A DNA stretch of 64,000 bases from Siphonodentalium dalli (GCA_032622095.1 CP136066.1:94263319-94327318); one strand, 5' to 3'; counted from the first letter of the stretch, positions 10,927 through 22,558 are shown. Numbers and translations are program-made. The notes: a model not told the origin generated them from the sequence alone.

Positions 10927-11377
10927 GGTTACACTGGTGTAAATAAGGTTCGGAGAGACCTCTAGCGGATGCGGGAGGAATATATAGGAGAGAATAAAAT
11001 AGACACTGGGCCATGATTGGTCAATAGCCTTGTGTGCTTTTTGCATAAAAAAATCATCACACCTCTTCCCTATGATTTCCCATAGGTAAGATAGCCATTG
11101 GCACAGGAATTAACCCTTTGTAGTGAAGTTTGAATTTGTTGGTGTGGTCTAAAATATGACAGTATTTTTTTATGCGGATCTGACACTAGTTACGAAAACA
11201 CAAGATTTAAAGGTGAATTCCCTGCTAGACAGATATGATTTTTTTGTGTAAAAAGTTTCCCGAAATGTCAATTTTTCAGATTAAACAAAAAAATTGGACC
11301 CATGGTTCATATAGCCAACAGCATACGCTAAAACGTTAGCACTGAGGCCTATGGAAAACATTTACACCAGTGTAACC
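10927..11377 (+). mobile_element. Harbinger-like MITE, copy 2
   Basis: 451 bp, same orientation as copy 1, flanked by TTA on both sides (10924-10926 and 11378-11380). Different flanks (TAA versus TTA) show independent insertion rather than one duplicated segment. The near identity indicates recent activity from a common source. Confidence 0.8.
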
Positions 11378-11380
11378 TTA

Positions 11381-11798
11381 AACTCCCCCCGCAGACAGCA
11401 GATGGACCAGAAACTGGACCAACCCGTTCCAGACACAGCCTCTCCCAACCGCAGTGCACTAAAGCGCGTGTGGTATAGCTAGACACGACACACACGTGAT
11501 TTATTTATACAGGCGAGACTTTATGTCTTTTGGGTTGTCTCTGGGGAGGGTGCACGGATCACGTGTCACAAAAACATTGATGTCGTAAAGCGATTTAAAT
11601 TTTATGCATGTTCTGTTCTGATATACGGTGGGAATTCAAACCCGATTAAGCCCTGTAGTATGTCATTGTGTATATATATAGTTACGGATCAGTTGAGTTG
11701 AACCCGCATAATACAATACTTGTATGGGAGGTGATGTCATTGAGACCATATGCGCAATAGTCATCTAAAAATTTATCCAGACAATGTATGTTTCACGT
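11381..11798. other. No gene recognised
   Basis: Mixed composition; a short GC-richer patch (11385-11600) contains CACGTG-type motifs but no open frame or repeat that I can name. Confidence 0.4.
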
Positions 11799-12330
11799 TT
11801 AAAGGTACTCAATCCGATTCGATGGTCCCCATATCATCAGATTCCAACAACAACAACATTTAAAAACAAATTCCGCTTCAGTTATCAGAATCGATTAATT
11901 GCCCAAAAATAATGCTAACCACAGTCAACTATAGTATAAAATTGCCCAAAACCTGTTATTTATCAAGATTTTGTTCAACGATATTTGGCCGGATTGTCAA
12001 ATAAATAACACCAAAGCCACTTGATTTTAGAGTTATCCATCTTCATCCGCAATTTGGTCCGAGACCGTCGGCTTGACGAATATTTGCCAGGCGCCAAAAA
12101 TAAAAAATCTCTGGAAATAACAAATTTTTTAAATCGATATCGATAATGAAACAATTCCAAATGAAAATCACGTTCACATGCTCCGTTGATAATTCGCGGA
12201 TTTTAAAATTGAGACTGGAGAATTGACAAACTTATTCAGTAACACGAATCGGGTTACCCTACATCTTTGAGTGGAACACCACATCGTGCACAAGGGAATC
12301 TATCCGGATTAGCAATCGCTTAACAAATTA
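11799..12330 (+). mobile_element. Family D TTAA MITE, diverged copy
   Basis: Begins TTAAAGGTACTCAATCCGA and tracks the family through AACCACAGTCAACTATAGTA, TCCATCTTCATCCGCAATTTGG and GAGACCGTCGGCTTGACGAA to about 12130. After this it diverges, though ATCTATCCGGATTAGC near 12300 may be the worn right end. Non-coding. Confidence 0.6.
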
Positions 12331-14079
12331 TATTACGCACTTGTTCTTATATAACATATACAGTGTTCCTGTTGTTCCGTATTTAAAAATCCGTATGAAA
12401 CTTGCGTTCAATATATGCATGTCGTTGACGTCCCCTCAACCATGCATGAAACCGGAATTAAAAAAATAAAAGCATCAGCACGCATGACAAAACAAGCCCT
12501 GTATATGTGCCAGTTTGATTAACACCATACTGGTACACACATATACATATATGGTTTTATTCAGACTGTGTATATGTGCCTGCAAAAACATTTAAGCTTT
12601 TATGTCTGTTTTTATTCACGGATTCTAGGACGAGTGGTGTGTAATAGACACAGAACGACACATATATGTGTTAACTGGCTTGTCGATATGGCTCTTATGC
12701 CACTGCGGCAGGATAGAACGAGAGGCGCAGTTCTGTGTATCTATATTCATGACAAACTAATTATTGCGCTATGCACCTTTCCGATATTATATGTTGCGGT
12801 GCAGTACTATTTAGTATTGAATGTGACCTATAAATGTCTGTTACAGTTCACCTTTAAAGGCTTTAAGTGTTCATGCTGTGACGGCATGATGGAATAAACA
12901 TTTCTTGTCTCATCGATTCGGGATAATTCGGTATAATAGTTATACCTCCTTATATTTCCACCCGCGCATAATATCGAACCCGACTCTTCAATATCGAAAA
13001 TGCGTCAGAGGTGTCAATTCTGACACCAAGATCCCAATGCTATGAAAACGATCGATATCTCTAATGGTCAACAATTGGCGCGTGCAAAGGTTACAAGATC
13101 CACCCAAGAAGTGTTTATAGGTATAGTTATAAATTATACAAACATGTAAAAAGCGGGTATATAGTAGAGACAGATATATATATATGGAGGATATTTTATC
13201 AACACATCACCATGTGTTCTATATACGGTGGTATACTGAGGCACAACTCAACAATACGGCGTATATAGTTCAGTGGCGGGGTGCATGCTGGGGATGGGAC
13301 AATATTCCAGGATACAAGATCTGGGTGGGTGGGTGCATTGGCCTGAGCGCCGATCGCAGATTTTTCCAATGCCATGTATATTTTTGTCCATGTTTAAAGA
13401 CAATTGTAATTCAAATCGAATATGTGTCGCTGAAACAGGCATTTTGATTGGCCAAGAGCTGCTAACTTTAGTTTTCAAAATTCACCGGCATCGGTCACTG
13501 AAGTGTGCACACATTTTGAATGGAGCAAGGTGCCATTGACACCGTGCTTAGAATATGTTACCGCGTCATCGACTCAACCGGAATGTTGTTTTCTATATAT
13601 AGACGCAGTTAACATGAAGTTGTTCCGGTGCTGTTAAGAGTAACCATATGCATGGAACATATCAATATATATATAGATTTGATAACCGAAACAAATTCCA
13701 TCTCACTTCCAAGCATGGCATGCCTATAGTTTCTTTTAAATTTGTTGATGGATTGAATTACAATGGAGATAAACGTACCCTGTTTCGTTGGATATTCGGG
13801 ATTCAAGCATGAAAACATGCAGTTTGTGAACTCGCCGTCAAGCAACTTAACAGAGTATATTATAATATATATCCTAAATTATGACTACTAAAATGAATTT
13901 ATATGTTCATGATTATAAACTGGACCAGAATAGAGCATTAATCAAGAGAAAGGGGCTCCTAGCTTCAATATTTACCTAATATTTTTTCTTTTATAAAAAA
14001 TGCACTGAAAAAAGAAAGAAGCAAGCATGCCTTTTCTGTACCGTCGCGCCTTATTCCGTTTCCAGAATTTCAATGTATA
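12331..14079. other. No gene recognised
   Basis: Several open frames of 60-110 codons occur on both strands (for example 12568-12897 plus, 13184-13447 plus, 13609-13845 minus) but overlap each other and show no domain, splice architecture or composition typical of exons. No inverted-repeat element was recognised. Confidence 0.45.
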
Positions 14080-14262
14080 CAAATGGCGGAGCCGTCGGTT
14101 GCTCGGGGTCCGATTTTTATGTTCGAATTTGTATTTGTTATGACTCTAATTGATGCGTCTTTCTGAGACATATAATACTCGTAGAATGGTATATTTCATG
14201 TATTTATTGAACTATATACATTTCGATACCGAGACAATTCAAAAGGGAATATTATCTATATA
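14080..14262 (+). repeat. Dispersed repeat, family J
   Basis: Shares CGTCTTTCTGAGACATATAAT, ATGGTAT.TTTCA.GTATTTA and TTTCGATACCGAGA..AATTC with 17395-17600 and 56310-56450. Boundaries and class are unknown. Confidence 0.4.
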
Positions 14263-14267
14263 TATGA

Positions 14268-14751
14268 AACTAGCAGGTGACCCGACTTCGTTCGGGCTTT
14301 GACCTTGAATTGACCATTTTGAAGGTCAAGGTCAGGTATGGGTCACGATTTGACCCGTCCAAAACCGTAGGTATCAAATTTCGTCGAAATCCGTCCAGCA
14401 GTTTTCCCGGCCATAGCTAACAGACAAACAAACTCCCTAAGAATCACACAACAAGCTCATGTCTGGACACAGACACAACACGCTCATGTCTGGACACATA
14501 TACGCTCTTTATCAACGACACTGCGGATACGAACGCTCTTTAACTATCACGCGATTAACCCATGAATAACCATTGCGGTGGCGGGGGAATGGAGAAGGAG
14601 TGCTCTGACGTTCTCAGAAGCGGTGCGATGACACTTCATCTGGGATTTTACCCTTAGATAGGAAGTTTGGGCTCAATCCGTCCGGCAGTTTTCCCGGCCA
14701 TAGCTAACACACAGACAAACAGACAGAAGTCCCAAAATATATATTAGATAA
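14268..14751 (+). mobile_element. RTE/SINE-like tail element, family M
   Basis: Opens with CTAGCAGGTGACCCGACTTCG and CGGGCTTTGACC. It contains AAATTTCGTCGAAATCCGTCC and two copies of CAGTTTTCCCGGCCATAGCTAAC followed by ACAGACAAAC runs, and ends near ATATATTAGATAAAA. This wording is typical of RTE-class tails. Relatives: 51845-52115 (reverse) and the tandem pair 53351-55049. It meets family L (reverse) tail to tail at about 14752. Confidence 0.6.
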
Positions 14752-15262
14752 AAGAGTAGGATCTGTCTGTCTGTCCGTCTGTTCGGATTTTTCTCCCAAA
14801 CCCCAAGACTGAGTTCAACCAAATTTGATGTGGTGACTCGGGGTAACCTGGTGGAGGTTATAACGGCGTTAGTTTTTCAAAATTTTGGTTAAAAAATAAT
14901 TCATTAAATAAATAAAAATAAAAAACACCCAAATTAAAATAAGTTCACTATGGGCCTATTTCATAATAAAATAGATGTGAAGATTTAGGTTTAATATGAA
15001 TCGATTTACGGACAAGATGTACGCTCTTTATATATGTGTGTGATTTCACTGTGGCCCGCGCCATCCAACAGAATAACGGGTATATAAGTCCACTATGGGC
15101 TTGGCTTATTTCAGAATCAAATAAGTCGAATATGAACCTATATATGTGAATATTTAGGTCCAAATGTGCGCTAAGCGCACACAGGGGCCGCAAACCCCCA
15201 ACGCACAAATGGGCCACATGCTCATTTGAGCAGGGGGCACAGGAACCCCCCCCCCCCCCTCC
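14752..15262 (-). mobile_element. SINE/RTE-tail-like element, family L, reverse copy
   Basis: The reverse complement reproduces the 8030-8595 element: the (ACAG) tail at the left edge (14757-14785), ACCAAATTTG, AACGCCGTTATAACC, GTGAACTTATTTTAATTT and TTTGGACCTAAATATTCACA. Ends near a run of 14 C (15246-15259). Confidence 0.6.
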
Positions 15263-15897
15263 GACGCTGAATAAAATATAAATTGTATCACCACTCCCAG
15301 AAGACGGAACATGTTATCCTATACTCGCAAGATGTTATCTTACTCTCAGCACTGCGTCATGTCAAGGTGTGCGTAATTCGGCATCCGTGTACGTTATTAT
15401 AACAGAAATGTCTGGTGATATTATATATTGTAGTTTTAAGAATGTGTTAGGTCTAATGGTGTGTTTCATTGTGGTCTGGATCGTACCAAACTGGTGTACA
15501 GAAAATATAATAAGCACATCAGTCAACTGCATGTTCTGAGTAGCATATAAGGGTTTTCTCCTCTCGCGAATTGAGAGAATTATTTTCACTCGGCTATAGG
15601 GCCTCCTAAAAATAATCATCCTCAGCTCACGTATAAGGAGAAAACCCGTACGCTATGTACTCAGAACAGTTAACGTGTTAGCTCTTTAAGAAATAGATTT
15701 CTACCCCGCCACATTACTGAGCAAATAAACGTTTATAACTTCTGCTCAATTCTAAACACAACCGATACTGTGCACATGAACAAGTTGTCTGTGTTTTTAA
15801 GATACGCCCAACATGTTGCATAGTATACTATATATTATTCGGATCACCGCAGCACCACCCTACCCTATACATCTCTAGACATATACATACGACGACG
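15263..15897. other. No gene recognised
   Basis: AT-rich; a minus open frame at 15362-15619 has no recognisable domain. The right part may belong to the LINE 3' end that follows. Confidence 0.4.
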
Positions 15898-16049
15898 GCA
15901 AATGTTTACAATGACTTTATTAAATTTCAATTGTTATACTTACTATTTTATTTGTTTACACCACAGTGTTATCTATTATATTTGATTTGTTCGTGTATTA
16001 CACATGTAATTAGAACAACAATAAAGAATCTTGAATCTTGAATCTTGTC
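15898..16049 (+). mobile_element. LINE 3' end with (TTGAATC)n tail
   Basis: AT-rich 3' UTR-like sequence ending ACAATAAAGAATCTTGAATC and a third TTGAATC copy. A short 3'-terminal tandem repeat in place of poly(A) is typical of CR1/L2-like and related non-LTR retrotransposons. No coding part is preserved, so the 5' extent is unknown. Confidence 0.5.
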
Positions 16050-16350
16050 GATGTATTTTGGAGAACCAAGTTTCTATAAAATTTGCCATGACCATAAATT
16101 TTGAAACAATATAAACAACTCTGCGTGATATTAACTTTGTTTTCACGGACGAAGCACGTATGTATTTACGATATACGCACCACACCGCGTTATCTTGCGC
16201 ACTTGTCGACATAATAGAACAGGAAACACTACTGATACGCGACATTGCACGGCCGGATGGGTCAAACAACTTCAGAAGAGGTCGACTGTATAGTCGATAA
16301 CCTTTGGGCAACGTTTATATACACTGGAATATTTGTTGATAACATATGTA

Positions 16351-16621
16351 TTAACACTTTCGTGACTGGAGCTGCGCTGGTGCATCATTAAAAATCCTGT
16401 ACCAGTGCATTTACGTATATATGCGAGTCTCCCATAGGGAGCCTTGCATATATAAGAGAATGCACAGGCTTACAAGGTCAAGGTAACTATTGTTAGGCCA
16501 ATGTATTCTCTTATATGTGCTATATATATAGGCTCCCTGTGGGATACCCGCATATATACGAGAATGCATTGGCACAGGGTTTTAGCAAAATTTCAGGAAA
16601 CTCCAGTCATGGAAAGGTTAA
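16351..16621 (+). mobile_element. piggyBac-like double-hairpin MITE, family B, complete copy
   Basis: TTAA 16351-16354 and 16618-16621. Ends TTAACACTTTCGTGACTGG and CAGTCATGGAAAGGTTAA. Carries both hairpins, with tips CTCCC-ATA-GGGAG and, in hairpin 2, an enlarged tip containing TGCTATATATATAGGC. Its right TTAA is also the left end of the next fragment (TTAACCCTTTATATAC). Confidence 0.75.
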
Positions 16622-16790
16622 CCCTTTATATACTGAATGGATAAGAGTTATCTCAAAACATTTTTTTTAGGGATTCAGTTATAAAAGTGCATTGTATGTT
16701 GTTGAAATGGTCTATTATTCATTCGGAGGGGTTTTCATGTAATAAAAGCAAACACCAGACAGAAAACAGATAATACAAGAGCAGAAATGA
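16618..16790 (+). mobile_element. Family C TTAA MITE, fragment
   Basis: TTAACCCTTTATATACTGAA start and the diagnostic TGGTCTATTATTCATTCGG phrase, as at 4681 and 39808. The right end is not identifiable. Confidence 0.45.
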
Positions 16791-16797
16791 TGATGAA

Positions 16798-16998
16798 ATG
16801 ATTATGATAATGGCGATGATAGTGGTGATAGTGATGCTGTTGCGTAAATATGGTCACTGATGATCTTGAAGATGCTGATGATGGTGAGTACAGGTGATGA
16901 TGATGACGATGGTGAGTACAGATGATGATGGTGATGACGGTGCTGCTGCTGCTGCTGGTGATGATGATTGAGATGCTGAGAGTGATAGTGGTGATGCA
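16798..16998. repeat. Imperfect trinucleotide repeat (GAT/GGT/GCT)n
   Basis: GATGATGGTGATGA-type units with a GCTGCTGCTGCTG core. The minus-strand frame (16802-17119) reads His/Gln/Ser runs purely because of this repeat. I do not treat it as a gene. Confidence 0.9.
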
Positions 16999-16999
16999 T

Positions 17000-18854
17000 T
17001 TGCACCCATTCAGATTGATCTAACAGGGACCGATTTTCAAGCTTGATCTGAATTAAGGAAGATCTCAATGTGCCATCCCGATTCATACATGGCCATGTGT
17101 AGCTTATCCACGAATCCATAAGTTTGAGGATGTGGCTTCAGTTTTGGAAGACTATAAACGGACGTGGCTCGGTAGAAAGCCAAAATTATGTGTATATATA
17201 TATATAATTTGGTAAGCGGTATATCTCAAAACGTATACCAACAGATTTCCGAACAAATGGCGCTGAAAATCCGTGTTTTGTTTCTTCTATATTCCGATAA
17301 ATTTGATATCGTTTCGTTTGTGCAGATTCATTTTTTTAGTCAGCGACCGTGTAAAAATTGCAACTGTAGAAATGGGAAGAGAACATTCCGTTTCCGATTC
17401 GATGAATGAAAATGGCGCCCTACGTGGGTCGTATACATTAATTGCATGCAAGTGGTCGAAATTGTATTTTGTTTAGGACGCCAATGAGTCTTTCCGTGAC
17501 ATATATAATGCTCGCTGAAAGGTGTAGTTCAGGTATTTAGCGACTAATTTCGATACCGGGAGAAATTAATAGCGAATATTATTTGATGTATATTTGGAGC
17601 CCAAACCGCCATGCATGCGCATGACTCATATATACTGAGTCAGTGCCTCCACAACTCGGTTATATAACAGAATACAATAGTTTGGCTGCCGTTGGCACAA
17701 AATTTAAGACGGCGCGAAAAAAAACAATTCAGAGAGAATAAAGGTTTTGTTTGAATGTCGGAAAAACTTCGAAAAGGGTCAAACATATGTTATTGCATAA
17801 CGACAGAACACAATGGTGTAGTCGAAAGGGGTTCAGCCGTTCCATGTCATTCATTACCTGGATCAGTATATTCACTCAGTCTTAATATACGCGGGATCCA
17901 AACATCATTTTGATAATATACAAAACCGGCTTTCGGTTAGCGAATAACGAATATATATATATATACCTTTCATGGGATTATATATATATGAGTGTGTATG
18001 TAGACGCACGGACAGCATGCAGTATAGATATTCGTGGACCCATGAGATTAATTCCCCGGGATATAATGCTATAATGTACATCACAGCTGTTAAATAACCA
18101 CGAGCCCGTGTTATGACGCCATTAACGATAAATTGTGAATGTGATCGTCATGCGGTCAGTGACCCATTGCCATGAAATTTTAATAACCATTATCGCCGAC
18201 ATAACATAATATAATAGTACGGATGGCACGCAGACACCATTCTCTGGATGTCTTTCAGCATGGTTCCGGGGAAATTGAATGCGTTCGTGATAACTCTTTG
18301 GCGACTTATTTACAGGGGGTGTTTGGACCGACGCAAGAGAACGCCACAAACTTAATCATTCTGAACTGATTGCCTAGAATTAATATATTACTGAAACCAA
18401 ACATTTTCATAAATAAAACCCAATTTCGTCTTACATATTTCATATTTGCCCATGCAGTGAACACAAAATGAACTGCGTATAATTTCAAATTTGATAACTA
18501 TATGATATATCCAATTCAAAGTCTTTTGAAACGTTTGAAATAAACTGATTTATAATTGGAAGTCGTGTATATCAGTAACACGGCGACGCGGATATACAAG
18601 TTCGGCGTCAAAACGTGTACTAAAATTGGCGGCATATCGGAGTAAAACACTGACGGGCGTTTACCTGTATTTTCCAAATAGAGGGATTTTGCAACTCCTG
18701 GTTATAGCAGTTACAACTATACGTTTAATTCGTGTATGTGAAGCCAAATTGTTTTCGCAATGATGACGACGATGAGTATAGGATTGTTGAACTCGACAAC
18801 GTATGGATAATCATGAACATGCAGTGAGATTTTCGCTTCACGCAGTCTACCATT
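17000..18854. other. No gene recognised; family J repeat at 17395-17600
   Basis: Within this stretch, 17395-17600 matches the dispersed repeat at 14080-14262 and 56310-56450 (GTCTTTCCGTGACATATATAAT ... TTTCGATACCGGGAGAAATT). The remainder is AT-rich with scattered TATATA tracts (17950-17990). The minus frames at 18122-18349 and 18306-18488 show no domain. Confidence 0.4.
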
Positions 18855-19262
18855 TTAAAGGTACTCAATCCGATTCGATTGTCCCCATTTCAGCAGATTA
18901 AAACAACAACAACCAAAAAAATAATGCTATAACCACAGTCGACTATAATATAAAATTGCACAAAACGTGTAATTTATCAACATCTTGGTCAACGAAATTT
19001 GGCCGATTGTCATATATCTAACAACCAAAGCCACTGGATTGTGTAGTTATCCATCTTCACCCGCAATTTGGTCCCAGACCGTCGGCTTGATGAATATTTG
19101 CCAGGCCGTCAAAAATTACATATCTCGGGAAATAACAAATTTCAATAATCGATTTCTGATCACTCTGAGCTTTGATGGGTGGGTTCCTCGACTCGAATCA
19201 AATATTTTTTACCCCCGAAGCCAAATAAATAGTAATTTGGGAGCGTTAATTCGATGATGTTT
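18855..19262 (+). mobile_element. Family D TTAA MITE
   Basis: TTAAAGGTACTCAATCCGA start, then TCCATCTTCACCCGCAATTTGG, GACCGTCGGCTTGATGAATA and GGGTTCCTCGACTCGAATC. Right terminus worn (GAGCGTTAATTCGATGATG). The plus open frame 18985-19257 lies wholly inside and is not a gene. Confidence 0.7.
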
Positions 19263-19394
19263 GCGAAATCTCGCTAGATAATAAAATGACAAGCCTGTGT
19301 GGATAAATCTATTAACGGACAAGACTATCATTTATCATTTCATTTCTACATTTTTATTATATATTCGTGTCTATACAGTCTGCTTACATATATT

Positions 19395-19475
19395 TCCTCA
19401 ACATTCTCCCCAAATGAATAATAGACCATTCCAATGTATACTTTTATAACGGATGGGAGAATCCATTCAGTAACC
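19395..19475 (-). mobile_element. Family C TTAA MITE, reverse fragment
   Basis: Reverse complement reads GAATGGATTCTCCCATCC, then TACATTGGAATGGTCTATTA, matching 4690-4760. No terminus preserved. Confidence 0.4.
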
Positions 19476-20229
19476 AAAGAGGGATATCATTATATGAGGG
19501 GGAACCAATCTATAGGCAGGAAATTGCGTACGATTCCAAACAACGGCAACCGGTTACAGGGCACGAGTTCTATTCCAGAATGCAATACTCAAATGTATTC
19601 TCTTAATCTCTTTTTGAGCGCGACTCTCACGATTTGCATTATCTGAATGGAGATGGGATACATACAAGTCTTACAACAAATACAGAAATGTAATAAACAC
19701 ATAGATTTTATTTTCGGTCCAGAAAAACGCTGCTTCTTGAATGAGATTATTCTGCGCGCGTGGAGCCAAATTACACATTCTCCCATTGCGCATGCCTTAT
19801 TTCGTTTGTGACTCCATGTATGGAACAGCCCGTTGTTCGTTTAAGGATTGGATTCCGTGACTGAAAAGGCAAATTACACGGATAATAAGTTAATGACCGC
19901 AGATGTTGAACCCATCACGCATGCACACTGCATGTATATGAACATGTGTATCGATAATGTCTACTATATATATATATATATATATATATCAGTAAAATTA
20001 GGAGCGGCGGTTCATGTGTAAGGTGCATGGCGAATACTATAATAATAATCGATTGTAGATAACATGATTCGTGTATCTGGGCAAGTTTTTCAGTTGATTT
20101 CCGGGGATCGGTAGTTTACGCACATGCAGTGTCTCCCCCAATCTCCCCCAATAATACGTACATCGTCGTGATATTTCATAACGGCTGCAATGACGATAAA
20201 CACAAATAACCAAACCAAACCATCTGCTA
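19476..20229. other. No gene recognised; short (TA)n at about 19967-19988
   Basis: No exon, RNA or repeat boundary recognised apart from the TA tract. Confidence 0.45.
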
Positions 20230-20231
20230 TA

Positions 20232-20364
20232 CAGCAATGCCCTAAATAATCGACTCCTTAACCACAGCAAAATTATGAGCAATTTTTCAGGATTTAGTCG
20301 GAAATATGGCTTGTTGTCCATAATTCTGCTGTGGTTAAGGAGTCGATTATTTAGGGCATTGCTG
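20232..20364. mobile_element. TA-flanked palindromic MITE (Tc1/mariner-like ends), copy 1
   Basis: 133 bp with long TIRs, CAGCAATGCCCTAAATAATC through CATAATT on one side and the reverse complement on the other, about 47 bp each. It is flanked by TA (20230-20231, 20365-20366). A conserved centre includes TTTTTCAGGATTTAGTCGG. TA target and CAG terminus suggest Tc1/mariner affinity. Copies: 22108-22253 and, reversed and truncated, 28245-28351. Confidence 0.75.
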
Positions 20365-20528
20365 TAGGTTTGTCTCCAATGTATACACGTCGTTTGGCGA
20401 CTATACATATATCTGTATGATTTTGTATATGCAGTCTACGACAATTCAATTCAATTTAATTACTCTTCCTCATGTTAGATAGTACAGAGTATGTGGATAA
20501 TTACAATATAACAATACATATAGTATAT

Positions 20529-21180
20529 ATAGTGTGCGATGCATGATGATTTTTTAGTGATTATTATGTGCAAGATAATACACAATATATAGTGAAATTC
20601 AACAATTATTTAATTCAAAAACCCAAGGTGGTGTCCTAACATATGTGGTTATAGAATTCCCCAGGAGAGCCGAAAGAGTGGCATAACCCTTTTAATGAAC
20701 ATATTTTGTGTTCTCTTCCCCTTTCCCGAATTAAATAGTTCAATCAGTTTAATAATATTGGGTTTTCGGTAGAAGTAGGGCTTTATATATCTCACTTGTA
20801 GAGTCTGTAGTGCAGGGCATTTTAAAATTACATGGAATTCATCACCGTGTTCTAAATTACATAAAGCACACTTTCTGTCTGAGTAATCTGAACCTACCAA
20901 GGATCCCGATTCAACTGGTAAGTAGTGATTTCTGCTCCTGGACCGTAACATGGCGGCTACTAAGTTATTGTATATACTCGATATATATGTCTCACGGACG
21001 AAATTTATCTTAATAATTCGATAGAGTGCATATTTATTTGATATGGATATGGTGCCTCTCCATTCTTGAATAAAATAATCTTCTATAGTCGTTCTTTAAC
21101 ATTTGTGGTGAATCGATTCAAAGAATTCAGGGACTGATCATTCTATAATAGATGTATCCCATACCAAGTTTGTTAACATT
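20529..21180 (-). pseudogene. LINE ORF2 C-terminus (RT-associated zinc knuckle) and 3' UTR, decayed
   Basis: Minus-strand frame 20951-20649 reads RSRNHYLPVESGSLVGSDYS, then a zinc knuckle CALC...GDEFHVILKC (C-x2-C, H, C spacing), then about 45 residues to a stop. This is the zf-RVT-type domain found at the C-terminus of many non-LTR retrotransposon polymerases. Upstream (21070-20952) broken frames still show FIQEWRGT and SNKYALYRIIK. The 3' UTR runs to about 20529 (AGTGTGCGATGCATGATG when read plus-wise). Two more copies of the same family occur at 57417-57860 and 63430-64000, all on the minus strand. No catalytic RT core is present, so it cannot be autonomous. Confidence 0.8.
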
Positions 21181-21964
21181 GTCTTCTATGTTTTGATCCA
21201 TGGGATGTTGCATTTAGTATTTAAATACGTTGAATATAGAACATAATACAACATGAAAGGCATTCCATGGTTAATATTCTTCCCCAATATGAGAAGTTTC
21301 AGTTTAAGGGTAATTGTACGACTATATATACAACTGCGAACACCCATATTAAAGATACGGACGGTCTTCGCGGTGGGTATATAGCTGTTAGTCACATCCG
21401 CTAAAACCACCATAAACAGAAAGAGTATTATATAACAGACAGACGTTGTTCTTATACCGCGCGATCATAAATATCGTATACAGTGCATGTTATTGTCACG
21501 TTTGTACGCTTTGTTATGTAAACAAACATAAAAAACGTTACATAATTTTCTCTGATACAACAGGATACAAGGCATGTTTTGTGAATAATATCGCATTCAT
21601 ATCATCATAATGCTATACTATTAGTACATATTCTTAAGGAAATGATCATTATTTGATAAATGTTATATCTAAATTATAACCTACAACGAAGGTCGCTCGT
21701 CCCTTTAACACACATGACGTTACCCCCCCCCCCCCCCCATCATTTCCCATATATGCATACGTCAAGCATAAAATATAGTACAAACTATACATGCACGTGT
21801 CCATGTACGAGATGTTGATAATATACCATATTATTTATGGCAGTAAACTTATTGCAATTTATCGAAGGAATCGATTAATCCCGATTCAAACGTTTTTCAC
21901 CCACTCGATACGAAACATTTCTTATCTAAATTTGTCCAACGATCAAACGCCAATATTTTTTAGA
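21181..21964. other. No gene recognised; 16-base C run at 21723-21738
   Basis: AT-rich, with TTTGTTATGTAAACAAACAT near 21510 forming a small hairpin. No coding signal. Confidence 0.45.
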
Positions 21965-22000
21965 TTAAAGGGGTACTGTATTCCAATGTTGTTGTTGGTA
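21965..22000 (-). mobile_element. Terminal stub of family F MITE
   Basis: TTAAAGGGGTACTGTATTCC followed by ATGTTGTTGTTGG equals the right end of the family F element in reverse. The rest is missing. Confidence 0.55.
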
Positions 22001-22009
22001 TATATATAT

Positions 22010-22105
22010 ATTCTCTGCTTCGTAGAATAAGATGACTAGATTTACATTATATTTGACTCTCTGCTGAGTATAGTAATGTTACAGATGGATTGTTGATGCT
22101 TTATT
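22010..22105 (+). repeat. Left copy of a ~95 bp direct repeat
   Basis: TTCTCTGCTTCGTAGAATAA ... GTTAC(A)GATGGATTGTTGATG is repeated at 22559-22658 with about ten differences. It ends exactly where the TA-flanked MITE begins. Confidence 0.75.
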
Positions 22106-22107
22106 TA

Positions 22108-22253
22108 CAGTAATGCCCAAATTAATCGACTGCTTAACCACATCAGAATTATGGGTAACTTTTCAGGATTTAGTCGGAAATATGGCTTGTTGCCATTCAT
22201 TGGAAAGCTCTCCCCGACTGTGGTTAAGCAGTCGATTAATTAGGGCATTACTG
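22108..22253. mobile_element. TA-flanked palindromic MITE, copy 2
   Basis: 146 bp, flanked by TA (22106-22107, 22254-22255), TIRs CAGTAATGCCCAAATTAATC and reverse complement. Same centre (TTTTCAGGATTTAGTCGG, GAAATATGGCTTGTTGCCAT) as copy 1. One open frame (22163-22360, minus) is a by-product of the palindrome. Confidence 0.8.
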
Positions 22254-22256
22254 TAT

Positions 22257-22557
22257 CTCATGAGATGGAAAATCTGGCACAGCTTCTCAACCGAACACTT
22301 TTCACCAACAAATCTAAATGTAAACTGTGTGGGTGTATATATGACAATGAAATCGAACACATCACCGCTTCGTGTAACACTCCTGTCATGCTCTATAAGA
22401 TACCATTAGTGGTACATGATGATAGACCGTTTCGGCACGGATACGTTCGTCACTTTAGACTCTCTGCATCAAGACCACTTCCATGCGATCCTGCTCGTGT
22501 GGCCATACGCACTTGTATATGCATATTCTTCTGTATTGGAGTTAAATAAAAATAAAA
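22257..22557 (+). pseudogene. LINE ORF2 zinc-knuckle fragment with A-rich 3' end
   Basis: Plus frame 22265-22549 contains SKCKLCG...NEIEHITASC, i.e. C-x2-C followed by H-x4-C, the zf-RVT knuckle of non-LTR polymerases. It ends in AAATAAAAATAAAAA directly before the right copy of the ~95 bp direct repeat. The arrangement repeat, truncated LINE, A-rich tail, repeat is what target-primed reverse transcription would leave. Confidence 0.7.
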
Positions 22558-22558
22558 A

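Noticed and set aside
12568-12897. 109-codon plus frame with many cysteines
   Set aside because: Cysteine spacing fits no domain I know; composition matches surrounding non-coding DNA.
16802-17119. His/Gln/Ser-rich protein on the minus strand
   Set aside because: It comes from the imperfect GAT/GCT trinucleotide repeat, without domain or flanking coding evidence.
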